A DNA stretch of 64,000 bases from Montifringilla adamsi (taxonomy: Eukaryota > Chordata > Aves > Passeriformes > Passeridae). Below, one piece after another: positions 27,030 through 37,377 of the stretch. Position numbers and translations under genes: made by a program. The notes under the pieces are model-generated. The model ran no database searches. It saw only the letters and a program-made list of their open reading frames with translations, and was not told the DNA's origin. The stretch lies in the NCBI GenBank assembly GCA_017590115.1, contig JAGGNK010006448.1, positions 9,968,099 to 10,032,098 of the forward strand, written 5' to 3'. How positions within the stretch are numbered: the first letter of the stretch is position 1; each line of letters starts with the position of its first letter.

Positions 27030-28329
27030 TCACTTTACTCAAATAAATTCAAGAGATATTTTCCTTTCAGCTGTTCTTTTTTTCTCAGGGTTCAAAGATT
27101 GAAACAAAATAAGAGCAACATATAAAGTCACAGGTACAGCTTGGCTCACATCCACACAGCTAAATCTTCTTATACCCAAAAGAGATGGTGGCTGTGCCTA
27201 AATTCATGTGAAATATTCCTGCCATAAGTTATCACTGGAGTTATGTCCAGGCATCATGTGGAGCTACAATAGCTGGCAAAGACCAAAACCATTAACAGAA
27301 CCCATGCTAGAAATTAAATAGCAGGAGTAGTCAGGGACTAGGCCTTTTACTCAATTGTATGGACACATCTTCAGAATTCTGATCAAGATGCTTTACTATA
27401 TATAATCAATTGAAGTAAATATTTGTGTATTTTTACCTCTTTTGATAAAAATTAGGTGTGTTGAATCATTGTTCTTTTGTCAGAAGGAAGGACTTAACAC
27501 CATGATAACCTTTCCACCAGTGACACATGGAATAAAACTGTATTCTGGAAACAATTGCTCATTAACAAAAAAGAAAAAGAAGGCAAAAACTCCTCAGCAA
27601 ACAGCTCTTTCTTTTCACTCATATGGGAGACAAAGTCTAAAGAATTTTATATGTCCTCCCAAAGAAGTTTGTGCAGAAGCAGAAACAGTACAGCCCAGAA
27701 TTCCTTCTAGTGGCATGACTGTACCTTTGTGCATTCTGCAGGTAGTATTGACACATATATGGGAATTGTAGGAAAGAAGTCCCCTCTATGCATCTGATAT
27801 GAGGTGATAATCACACAATGTTTTTCATGTGTAATTTTTTTTTAGGTGTAGTAATTTCCTGCAGTTTTCAAAGGGGTATTAAATTTTAATCTCTTCTAAA
27901 TATTTTATCCATTGTGTTCATATATTTCTAGACAGTTCTGTTTGAAGGTTCAGACTGTTGTTGTTTCCAAAATGTCCTAATTTCACATACTGAATAGGAT
28001 ATCAGTACAGCACACAGAAAAAATAATTTGCAGTATATTCACAAATAAGGTTTATCCTCCTTTAAAAAGTTTTAAAAAAATCTACTTTTAAATTAATGAT
28101 ATTTATAATATTGAAATATTTCTTTTGCATATCAAAAAACAATAGGTTAATCACACTCTGTAAATTTAGTATATGCAAACATACCAGAATTTTTCACTGA
28201 TTATTTTAATCTCCAAAGCATTTTTTCTTTGATTAACATCCAGATCTCTATGTAAACTAATAGATGACAGATTAATTAATGTAATTTCATCTGTAACTTT
28301 CTATATTTTGCCTATTTATATTTTGCAGT
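27030..28329. other. AT-rich non-coding stretch, no gene seen
   Basis: No supported gene. The ORF at 27442-27771 (+, 109 codons) has a lysine run from an A-rich stretch and no recognised domain. Confidence 0.6.
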
Positions 28330-28349
28330 AAAAAAAAAAAAAAAAAAAA
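28330..28349. repeat. poly(A) tract, 20 bases
   Basis: An uninterrupted A run lies between 'ttttgcagt' and 'gcatatactc'. No upstream body with a polyadenylation signal is evident. Confidence 0.9.
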
Positions 28350-29869
28350 GCATATACTCTGCTAAACCTTGTTATAAATTACAGCTTTCTATTTCCTTTG
28401 AAATTCATCTCCAGCTCACTTTAGGTCTGTTGACTTGGTAGGTAGAAAAAGATTGTGTACTGCCCACGTGTCAGCTATGCCAGTAATATAAATAAATATT
28501 CAGATCAATGTTCCTTACATTTAAGTTTCCTGTTATTTTATTTGGGACTTGATAATGTCTAGAGGAAATACCATTTTGTTATTTTTCTACACTTTTTTTG
28601 AAATCTACTTTTCCGTAATGTGAGTTTGACAAAGAAACAAATACTAAACCTCACTGAAAATATTTGATTCTGTTAAAGTGACACATGTTCCCTGTGGATC
28701 TAAAATGTACTTCACTAATCCAACCACATAATTTCTCATAGAAAATAATTGTTCCAGTAGTGTAAATGAAATTCAACTTGCAATTCACTAAAATTTTCTC
28801 AGATTTCAATTTTCTCAGATTTCAATTTTTACTTTGCTTGGTTTACTTTATTAATGGACATGTAGACCTTGCTGTATTAGAAACTAAGTGTAGTTTAAAT
28901 AACTATTGGCAAAAGCAGAGGAAATAAGGATTGATTCTGTTAAAATTTCTCCTTTAAGGTACATAAAGCCATAGAAGTTATTGCATGTTTTTGAGAAATT
29001 CTGAAGGAAAATTTATTAAAAAATGAAATGAACACACAATAGGTTACTTTGTGTGGATTTAAATACAGTTGTCTTATAACTTGCAGTCACAAATTCATGT
29101 TTCTTGAGAGAACAACTTGTGACTTATGAGAGTGTCATTAGTAGCAAGTTCAGAAATTACTTCCATTATCTCAGGTTTTTAAGACTTTAACTCATTATAT
29201 GCATTTTAAATCTTGTAGGACATGTAAAGGTTTCTTTGCTACTATCAAATATGCCAACGGTAATTGCAAAAATGTAAGTATTCACAGACAATGGCAGTCT
29301 GTTTAACAGATTAATTATCAGATTTATAGCTGTAACGTACATATTAGTGCATAGAACCCAGTGTATATTTTGGCATTGTAATACATCTCCATTCCAGTGG
29401 ACATCAGTGGATTAGGGAATTTATGAGAGAAGAATAAAATTATGTTGCTTCACCAAAGTTTTTGAGGTTTTTATACTTCTGCAGATAAGGCTATAACTTG
29501 TCTTGGTTCACACTTTTCTAAAAATCCATGCATTATTTACAGGAAATATTTTGTCTTTGTACTCCATTGTGATGCAGTTCCTAAAAACTGGCTAGGTTTG
29601 CACAGGGAGAGGATTAGAGTAACAGATTCTGTAGGATCAATTCCTTAACTACCTGCTTCACAGAAAGCATGGTAAGGTTTTATGTGAACACTAACCATCT
29701 GAAACTCATGGTAGGGTCAGACACAGATGGTAGTTAAAATATAAGTGTGAAAACAAGCACAAGCACAAAGAAAAGAGAGAAGAGGATAATAAACCCGTAA
29801 AAAATTATAATTTTCTGGTATTCTGGTGGCTTGGAGCTTTGCAGGAATGGTATAAACAATTTCTGGGAC
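28350..29869. other. AT-rich non-coding stretch, no gene seen
   Basis: No supported gene. It includes the 16-base tandem duplication listed separately. The sequence is complex rather than repetitive, so it could hold conserved non-coding elements, but only cross-species alignment would show that. Confidence 0.6.
28794..28825 (+). repeat. Perfect 16-base tandem duplication
   Basis: The unit ttttctcagatttcaa occurs twice head to tail (28794-28809 and 28810-28825) without a mismatch. This is consistent with a recent slippage duplication. Confidence 0.95.
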
Positions 29870-29938
29870 AAAAAACCAAACCAAAACCAAATCAAACCCG
29901 CAACCAAAACCAAAACCAAAAACCAAAAACCAAAAACA
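29870..29938 (+). repeat. (CCAAAA)n low-complexity tract
   Basis: Repeated CCAAA/CCAAAA/CCAAAAA units with a few interruptions (around 29891-29902). The strand is almost free of G and T. The overlapping minus-strand ORFs at 29717-29926 and 29734-29919 are translations of this tract and are not genes. Confidence 0.9.
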
Positions 29939-30596
29939 CTTGGTTACATCTGTATTATTAAATTAAACTCAACAGGTATGATTAGAAGATAAATATCAAG
30001 GAATTGTAAAGTCAGATGAGCAAACTCCTCATTCTTTTCAGTCCTAGAATAAAAAAGTGTTAATCTTCCCTCATGTTGCAAGCAGCCTGCATTGTATTGT
30101 CTCATTCAAATGACTCCTAGGTTCTGTCTGGAAATGGGGATTGAAACCACACCATGGAGTGTGCTGGCCATTACTGAGGACAGATTGCTGTATCAGTGAT
30201 CAGCCTGTGCTTTTGGTCTCTGTAAATTGCTGCTATAAACAAAGTTGGGGTGATCATGCAAAGAAAGTGTGGGAGAGTAAGGGAGATTGCTAGATCCGGT
30301 ACGGGAAGTGAGATAAAGATGTAAAAGTTTTTAGTATAGGGGTAACTGATGGCACAAAATTCAGAAAATAATTTGTTTTGGCTATTTAGACTTAGCAATA
30401 TCTTGATGTTTGGCATGTGTTAGTGCCTTCATATAAAGTAGCAGATTACACAATTCAAGGTACTACCTGAAGCAAGCAAGATCTTTATTTTAGCAAACCT
30501 CCAGTCCTTTCATAAGGAAAAGTTTGTTTCATACAGCAGACATTAAAACCTTTTTCTCTCTACTGATCTCACCTGGATTTCACTGGATTTCTTGAT

Positions 30597-30598
<2 letters not shown>
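29939..30598. other. Non-coding stretch, no gene seen
   Basis: No recognised repeat or gene. The minus ORF at 30171-30416 has no coding support. Confidence 0.6.

Positions 30599-30638
<40 letters not shown>
30599..30638. repeat. poly(T) tract, 40 bases
   Basis: A perfect 40-base T run. On the minus strand it is an A40 following a GC-richer segment (30639-30770), an arrangement expected for a poly(A)-tailed retrocopy. The minus ORF 30543-30746 merely translates this run as lysines. Confidence 0.95.
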
Positions 30639-30641
<3 letters not shown>

Positions 30642-30770
30642 AAGTTGGCTTGCCCGTAACAGTACACAACACACTGTGCTCCCAGAGAGCAACACAAGGG
30701 CATCTATATTGCTGTACTGAGACAGTCCAGGGCCCCTCAACCCCATCTACTTTACTTATCATCTGTCCCC
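30639..30770 (-). pseudogene. Possible short poly(A)-tailed retrocopy body
   Basis: Read on the minus strand, roughly 130 bases of higher GC than the flanks lead directly into A40. That is the order of a 5'-truncated reverse-transcribed RNA. It includes several inverted pairs (for example cagtac near 30659 with gtactg near 30713, and gctc/gagc near 30680), so a small structured RNA is an alternative source. I see no AATAAA just before the tail, no matching target duplication, and I do not recognise the parent. Boundaries on the right are a guess. Confidence 0.25.
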
Positions 30771-32435
30771 ATTGACTAATAGTAGCTGCTTAAAGAAAAG
30801 GATTTACAAAAACAACAAGCCTAAAAAGTCATTGATCATTTCCTGGAATAATTTCGCTCTTCCTGTCAGTCTGCAGCTCAGGGCTTTCTTGATTCAGAAG
30901 CAGTTGCTTCCAGTAGTTACCAAAACATTAATACACTTTCATTTGGATGTCTCCATGCAACCGCTTAGCTGTGAGTTACATGTCTAAGCTTTAATTATAG
31001 GTAATGCACTGAAATATAGTTAATGAACTGTCTAGTCCAGACAGTCAATAGAACCTCAAGAGAGATTCAGTTCATGCTCAAGTAAACATCCGATGCATAA
31101 GCATGAATGCCTGGTGTCACTTGAAGTGCCCAAGTTTATCTCACCAGTTCTGGTCAAAAAAAAGGAAGGTATCTTTCAGGTCTAACATCCAACTGCATAT
31201 TTCTAGGGTACCTGAAGCAACACTAAATTTTGAATTTAAAGGACATAAGCTGAAGCTTTTTTTTTTTTTTTTTTTACTTAAGTTGTTTAATTTTAATTGT
31301 ATAATTGTTTTTTTAATTGTTTAATTGCTATATTTTCCTGCAGTAGTTTTACCCAACTGCTTTTTGAACTTAAGTAAATCATCAAGTCCACAAGATCCTG
31401 TGGCATGTATATTTTGTGAGAGGATATACTTCCTTTTTTGTTGTTGTTTTGTTTGTTTTGTTTTTGTTTTTGTTTCTTCTTACTTTGTTTTGCATCTAAA
31501 ACCTCTTTTTCAGCAGGAAGATTGAACCTTTGCTTTCTATTCAATTGATAAAAATTTTTTAGATTGCCTTATTGTCTAGTGAGCTCTCCAGCTAGTAGGG
31601 CTACACAAGGATAACCACATCTAGTACATCCCAGATGATTTTTTTAATAAAATTTGAAGCACATCTTGCGAGTTGAATTACAACTTTCTATATAACTTAG
31701 TTGTCCAAACACTGCTTATTCAGTCTTGGTCAATTTCCTGCTGCTTGATTTTTGAGGCTTTCTTGTCTTGCCAAACTCTAAGTGTCTTGGGATCTTTTAC
31801 TTTTTGAGACAGTCTTCTACATTGTCTCATGCACTGTCTACTGTCTGCCTCGAATGAAGCTACTTTCCTTTTAAACATACATTTAAGTGCTTTTCTGAAA
31901 TGATGCCCAAATTGCTAGTCTTCTCAACCAACACGTTTTCTTCGTCCAATTCTGTTCTATCATTGTATTTTTTCAATAAAAACTTCATTACATTCACAAG
32001 TGTTCAAGATAGAAACATATTTTAAATTAAACTAAAAATCAATTAAAATTGAGTTTTGACTCAAAAATTTGGCATAGGTTAATAAAAATTTTAGAAACCA
32101 TGTATCTTTGGTGGAAGTTCAAATTAAGCAAAACATTGTTCTGCCTCTTAAAGAAGCATATATCTTGAAATGATTGATTTTCCTGGAAAAAAAAATATTC
32201 TGGAGAGCAAAACTTAGTGAAATTAACTCAGGCAAAGCATTTATCACGCTCATGAAGACTTGTTTTCAAGTAGTTTTAAACTCAAAGCAAAATTTGAACT
32301 TTAAAACCATAAAACTTGTTATGAAGAGGAAAAAGAAAGGTTAAAAATTCAGAAAATCACTCCTGCCAAGTTTTGTACAGATTTAGTAAGAATTCATGCT
32401 GTCTTTGGATGCCTACACCTCAAACTCAAAAAAAA
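30771..32435. other. AT-rich non-coding stretch, no gene seen
   Basis: No supported gene. It contains a 19-base T run at 31257-31275 and the T/G tract at 31434-31475. The ORFs at 31103-31324, 31293-31544 and 31325-31525 overlap these tracts and read low-complexity. Confidence 0.65.
31434..31475 (+). repeat. T/G low-complexity tract
   Basis: A mix of TTG, TTTG and TTTTTG units with no A or C. It has the same flavour as 23891-23944 and 38528-38674. Confidence 0.85.
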
Positions 32436-32823
32436 ATATTTTTAGAATAAACTATTTCAGCTGGAAGGGACTTATATGGATCATCAGCACTTCTTTCTCC
32501 ACTTCCCCTCCTCAGGAAGCTGTAGACAGCAATGAAGACACTCCTCAACCTCTTTCCGTCCAAACTGTACAAGCCCAAACTTCTCAGCTAGTTCTCACAG
32601 GACATTCTTTCCAGCCCCTTCACCACTTTTGCTGACTTCCTCTGGACACTTTCAAGGACCTTCACATTCTCTTTAAAGGGTGGGGCCCTGCACTGGCACT
32701 CCAGGTGAGACCACATCAATATTGAATACAGAGGGGTGATCACTTCTTTTGACCATCTGGTCATGCTGTGTCTGATGCTCCCCAGGATGTGGTTTTCCAC
32801 CTTGGCTGCCAGAGCACATATTT
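32436..32823 (-). mobile_element. CR1 LINE fragment with ORF2 tail relic
   Basis: The + strand carries the reverse complement of a CR1 3' region starting near 'agaataaactatttcagctgg' and running to 'ccaccttggctgccagag'. On the minus strand, 32588-32800 encodes a recognisable C-terminal part of CR1 ORF2: 'PLYSILMWSHLE' corresponds to the PLYSALVRPHLEYCVQFW segment usual in the family, followed by a VQRKSAKVVKGLE stretch. The relic is short and the frame shifts upstream (the next part is in another frame at 32673-32882), so it is inactive. Confidence 0.9.
32588..32800 (-). pseudogene. CR1 ORF2 (reverse transcriptase C-terminal region) relic
   Basis: This 70-codon frame lies inside the CR1 copy at 32436-32823. 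It shows the region between the reverse transcriptase and the end of ORF2: a PLYS.L...HLE motif and a V.R...K.VKGLE motif. It lacks the catalytic reverse transcriptase core and the endonuclease domain because the element is 5'-truncated. Intact CR1 ORF2 is many hundreds of residues long. The ATG shown is internal to the original protein, so this is not an independent gene. Confidence 0.85.
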
Positions 32824-33707
32824 TCTAAGTATCTGAAATGTTGCAATGAGCACAGAGACATTTCATTCATGTTCTTGTACATAAATTAAATAAAACCCCA
32901 AAAAATCCAACCACACATAAAAAGAAATAAAATATTTTTCAAATGAAAAATACTTTATAAAGTATTTATAAAATTGTGTAACTTTGTGTCACCTAGAGAA
33001 AAAAACAAATTAAACATAAATATTAAATGTCATGTATACAAATACGTATATATGTATATAGAAATAAATATAGATATATGTACATAGCTACATGTATATG
33101 GACATATGTACATATATACATACATATTTATGTACATATAGAAAAGTAGCTAGGTAGGTATAGAAAAGTTCTAAGAGAGACAAATAGGATTCTTTTTATT
33201 AAATTTGTATATATTTTTCATTCAACTTCCTCTGCTGAATAAAAATTTGGAGAATACTAAGAGCCCTTTACAAGAAGTACACTTTCTTATGAAAAGGCAG
33301 ACAGTATTAGAGATGGATCTTGTTTGGCATTTTGAATTAAAACATTTCAGAAAATAATGTACAACAAAGTGAAATGAATAAATCTTTTAGTCTTAAATGA
33401 AAAATTCTCTTGACCAATGCTGAATAGATTTGTCACCTAATATTCTGCTTGTTGTAGCGCTGAAATCAATATAAACACTTTTCTTTCACATAAATGTCTG
33501 AATTTACCTGAAAAAATGTAGTTCACTTTAACTGGAAATATTTTGCTTTAAATTTCCACATGCAAATCTGATTATTCTGGATGAGTAAAATAGAGAATAA
33601 ATGTAATTTTCATGTGCCTCGGACAAGATTTATAAAACAGAAAATCATAGAAACTCTTTCCAGCTGCAAAATATAAAAACTTGCATATAAAAACCTGCTT
33701 TCAGTTC
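32824..33707. other. AT-rich non-coding stretch, no gene seen
   Basis: Very AT-rich, with A-rich and TA-rich segments and the TACATA-type tract listed separately. No ORF or recognised repeat lies here otherwise. Confidence 0.7.
33031..33140. repeat. Degenerate TATATG/TACATA tract
   Basis: About 110 bases of imperfect TATGTA, TACATA and ATATGTAC units, many of them self-complementary, so the tract can fold on itself on either strand. This looks like a decayed (TATG)n/(TACA)n microsatellite. Confidence 0.75.
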
Positions 33708-34286
33708 TGTTATAGGTAAAAATTTATTCAGCCAATTTAATAAAAATAAAAATGAAATTTATTTGTGACCAATATACAGTCCCGACCGCCAATAATCAAG
33801 GGCAGCAGCGACCCCAGGATTGAAGCGGGGTGAACATGGATCCAGCCTCTAGCACACCGAATTCCCCCACAGTTCACGAATGCCGCTTGGCAGAGTCCAT
33901 TCTTATACTCTTTTTCTTGCCCACGGCAGAGTCCCTTTGTCTGTCCTCAGGGTTCTTCATATTCATGTTGCCTCTATTCTCTGTCCTGTGCTGGACAAAA
34001 ACCTGTCCGGGTACTGGTGTGTATCCGCTCCTCGGTTCCCGGAATCCCACATTCAGATGTATGTACTTGATGGTCCCGTCTGTCTGAGATGAACATCTTC
34101 ATGGGCCATCATCGCTGGGCGTTCTCCTGTTCCTACCACTGAGAACGCCCCTCTCCTGTGCGGGCTAGGTTCACTTTGTATGTTAATGACACACCTCCTC
34201 CTCAGCTGCCAGCTGCGGTTTCGCCACCCTGTGAAGCAATCCCCTTTTCCCTCGCTAGTGTAATTTTAAAGTTTTATATTTTATTC

Positions 34287-34330
<44 letters not shown>

Positions 34331-34364
34331 TCTATCAGCACGAATTACCATAATACACCTAACA
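33708..34364 (-). mobile_element. Solo LTR with 4-base target duplication
   Basis: The element is bounded by near-inverted ends, TGTTATAGG at 33708 and CCTAACA ending at 34364, and flanked by the same four bases GTTC at 33704-33707 and 34365-34368. It is clearly GC-richer than its surroundings over 33780-34250. On the minus strand a TATA-like GTATAAG (about 33902-33908) precedes an AATAAA (33763-33758) by about 140 bases, so I orient it minus. A 4-base duplication is usual for gammaretrovirus-like (ERV1) elements. There is no primer-binding site or gag/pol/env sequence beside it, so it is a solo LTR. The short ORFs inside it are not genes. Confidence 0.8.
34290..34330. repeat. (TA)n microsatellite inside the LTR
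   Basis: An almost perfect TA run, broken once by TG near 34322-34324. It lies in the U3-like end of the minus-oriented LTR, so it expanded after that insertion or was present in the source copy. Confidence 0.95.
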
Positions 34365-34368
34365 GTTC

Positions 34369-36169
34369 CATTTTGAATATTTTTGTCTTCAATTTCACAG
34401 AATTGTGATGAGCCATATTTTTGAAGAGTTCCCTCAGTAAACGAGCAGAGAAAGTTGGCAGCAGCAGCTTGAAATATTTGATAAATAGTAGAAGTCCCTC
34501 CATTCAAGGATATGACTGGGGCAGATTGAAAAGTATTTTAGGCTTTCAGAATAAAAAAGATTGATTTAAAAAAATAACATATTTTCCAAAACACTAACTA
34601 AGTATTTAAGCCTCAGTGTGTGTAAAAAGATTAAATTAGGAGTTCTTCCAGTCTCCTGTTTCTCCTATAGCCTTTTATTTCATCTTCTGAATACTAATAA
34701 TGAGTAGAAAACTCACACAAACTTAGGGAAGCCTTCATTATAAGTGAACATGTTTCCTTCCATGGAAGCTCTGTGCACTTTAATTCTCACAAGAGATGAA
34801 GTTGTATTACTGAGAGTAATATATCAAATCACACTAAATTTTTGAACACTTATTGTTACTGTTCCATGGAGCTGGACTAGGGTATGGAAAAAGAAAATTT
34901 GTGCAGCATTATTTTTTTCCAATTCTGTCTGGGATAATATTTGTCTTTTTTTCATTCCTGTAGCATTAGAGATGTGACAAAGTATGATTCCATCATTCTA
35001 AAGCCATGGAAAAGAATGCTGTGTTGATTATCTCGCCTTGGTGGCTGATAATGAAAGATGTTTTCCTGTTTCTCAGTTTTGTGTTGAGGGTCTAGTCTTG
35101 GGAATATCATCACACCTATCTACTGCTGCTCTGTAGTTTGCAGTTTTATTTTGTTTTTGTTTTTGTTTTAAATCTCTGCATTAAAATGGTTTTTATTACT
35201 TTACTTAGATTTAATATCTGCTTTGTTTAAAATTTTATCATTTTTACTGGGATTTTTTCTGATTATGAACTTGCTTAGAAATAGCAAGACTATGAGAACT
35301 AGTCCCAGTAATTTATTTATGAATGTTAAGGTGTTTTGGCCATAGGAATCTGTTGCTCTGTGAAGTTTAGCTTCAACAGAATTGCTCATGTTGACTGTTT
35401 TACCACTGTGTTCCCGAGGGAAATGCAATCATAATCTAGTTTCTTCCAAATGTGCTGATATTTCAGCCTATTACTTGTTTACAGGACAGGCTAACCAGTT
35501 AGGAAGATGAAAAATTATTAACTCTCTTTCTGGAAAAATATTACTCAGTGTGAGTAATGATAGTTCACATAAGAGAATTTACTTTTTTCTATGTTAAGGC
35601 AAGTTTCAAACCACTACTTTTGAAGAGCAATGTAAAACCCATAATCCAATTAAAATGGGCATGAAACATTTAATTTTCTGAAATTTATAATTCAAATATT
35701 CCTTTTAATTTAACTATATTTTAAAAGTTACTTTAGAAATTAAGCATTCCTCAAGCTGTAATCAATATCAGAAACTAGGTGATTTATTTATGGAAGATGA
35801 TACCTTTGATCATTTTTTGGGAAATCTAAATTTAGCATACCTATTACTTTTTGAAAAGACTGTTTTAAGATTTGTCACATTGTCTTGGTTGTGATAAAGA
35901 TAAATGGTAAATGCTATCATTGAAAATATGATAGATATGGTACTACTGGAGTTTTCATAATGGTTTAGAAGAAAACAGAAATTGGAACAAAATCGTATAG
36001 ATTAGTGCTCTGTAGAGGTTGATGGGTGCTAATATTCAAGTCTCTGTTGTACTTAGAGCAGATAATTAAACTTGGCATTACCTCTTTTCAAATAATCTAC
36101 CTATTTATATTTGTTCTGGGATTTATGGCCTTGCTGCATTTTTGTGGAAAAACAACAACAAAAAAAAAG
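34369..36169. other. AT-rich non-coding stretch, no gene seen
   Basis: No supported gene or interspersed repeat. A short (GTTTT)n-like tract lies near 35150-35168 and an A/C run just precedes the CR1 end at 36170. Confidence 0.65.
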
Positions 36170-36500
36170 CATAGAATCAAAGAACAAAGAATCATAGAAT
36201 CATTTATGTTGGAGAAGACTATTAAGTTCATTGAGTCCAGTTAAACCAGCACTGCCAAGTCCACCACAAAACCATGTCGCATGGCAGCACATCTACATGT
36301 CCATCAAATACTCCCAGGGATGCTGACTCAACCACTTCCCCAGGCAACCTGTTCCAATGCTTGACAACCCTTTCTGTGGAAAAATTTTTTCTACTATCCA
36401 ATCTGCACCTGGTGCAACTGGAGACTATTTTCTCATGTCCTAGCACTTATAATCAAGGAGGGGAGACTGACCTCTGTCTCACTACAACTTCATTTTAAGT
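36170..36500 (-). mobile_element. CR1 LINE fragment, ORF2 C-terminus plus 3' UTR
   Basis: The 3' end shows several copies of the 'agaatca' terminal repeat on the + strand at 36170-36205. On the minus strand, 36228-36446 encodes the final CR1 ORF2 residues, with the conserved '[20 protein letters not shown]' motif followed by a '[15 protein letters not shown]' tail. The element is 5'-truncated at about 36500, exactly where the next CR1 copy begins. The preserved motif indicates moderate age. Confidence 0.92.
36228..36446 (-). pseudogene. CR1 ORF2 C-terminal relic
   Basis: This 72-codon frame carries the [12 protein letters not shown] motif typical of the end of avian CR1 ORF2, after a short 'CRLDSRKNF' lead-in. 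Nothing of the endonuclease or reverse transcriptase core is present because of 5' truncation. The frame reads past the usual ORF2 end into 3' UTR. It is non-functional. Confidence 0.88.
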
Positions 36501-37282
36501 AATCACAGAATCATTTAGTTTGGAAAAGACCTCTAAGACCATCAAATCCAGCCTTTGCCTGATCACCATCTTGCCAATAACGCCATAGCATTAAAGGCCA
36601 TGGCCAACCTTTCTTGGACAGCTCCAGGGATGGTGATTCTACCCCACCCTGGGCAGTTTGTTCCAATGCTTAATAACCCTTTTTGTGAAGAAATTCCTTC
36701 TGATGCTCAACCTGAACTTCCCCTGATCCAGTTTAAGATTTATGTCTTGTTCTGTCATGACCTGGGAGAAGAGGACTACCCCTGCCTAGCTACCCCCTGT
36801 ATTCAGGCAGTTTCAGAGAGTGATAGGGTCTCCCCTATCACTCCTTTTCTTGAGGTTAAGTAACCCCAACTCCCTCAGGTGCTTGTTATAGGAATTATCC
36901 TCCAGACCCTTCACCAGTTCTGTTGACCTTCTTTGGACACACTCCAGCACCTCAATCCTCACCTTCTTGAAGTGAGGATCCAAAACTGAACAGAGTACTT
37001 GAGGTGTGGCCACACCATTGCTGAGTACAGGGGAAGAATCACTGCCCTGGTTCTGCTGGCCACACTATTTCTCATACAAGCCAGGATCCCACTGGCCTTC
37101 TTGGCCATCCGGGCACACACACTGGCACATGTTGAGCAGCAGTCAACTAACACCCCCAGGTCCTTTTCTGCTGGGCCACTTCCCAGTCTCTCTGTCCAAA
37201 ACCTGTAGCACTGCATTGGGTTGTTGCAACTCAGGGGCAGGGCCCAGACCTTGGCCCATACAATTGGCCTTGGCCCCAAAAC
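36501..37282 (-). mobile_element. Longer CR1 LINE fragment, abutting the previous one
   Basis: The 3' end begins at 'cacagaatcatttagtttgg' (36504) on the + strand. It runs through 3' UTR and ORF2 sequence to about 37282, where an A/T-rich segment and a 44-base T run follow. The minus strand encodes ORF2 pieces in different frames (36813-37013 and 36959-37279), so it is frameshifted. This is the longest CR1 copy in the window and still represents only the 3' part of a full element of several kilobases. Confidence 0.92.
36813..37279 (-). pseudogene. Frameshifted CR1 ORF2 relic (RT C-terminal region)
   Basis: Two overlapping minus-strand frames give consecutive parts of CR1 ORF2. The upstream one (36959-37279) has 'GPAEKDLGVLVD', 'AKKASGILACMRNSVASR' and 'VILPLYSAMVWPHLKY', which match the family order after the reverse transcriptase core. 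The downstream one (36813-37013) has 'VLECVQRRSTELVKGLED' and 'LRELGLLNLKKR'. A frameshift near 36960-37010 separates them. The catalytic core is missing through 5' truncation. Confidence 0.88.
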
Positions 37283-37328
37283 CTTTATATTTTTTCATAA
37301 CACAGTAAAGAAAAAAATATAAATCTGG

Positions 37329-37330
<2 letters not shown>

Positions 37331-37374
<44 letters not shown>
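37331..37374. repeat. poly(T) tract, 44 bases
   Basis: The longest homopolymer in the window. It lies about 50 bases beyond the 5' edge of the CR1 copy, so it is not a CR1 tail (CR1 elements lack poly(A)). It may be a separate A-tailed insertion on the minus strand or an expanded T run. The minus ORF 37143-37379 runs through it and is an artefact. Confidence 0.95.

Positions 37375-37377
<3 letters not shown>

Noticed and set aside
29717..29926. Two minus ORFs with VLVLV/FGFGF-type repeats
   Set aside because: They are translations of the (CCAAAA)n tract.
30543..30746. Minus ORF with a lysine run
   Set aside because: Translation of the T40 tract; not a protein.
34158..34507. ORFs with IYIYIY repeats
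   Set aside because: Translations of the (TA)n microsatellite inside the LTR.
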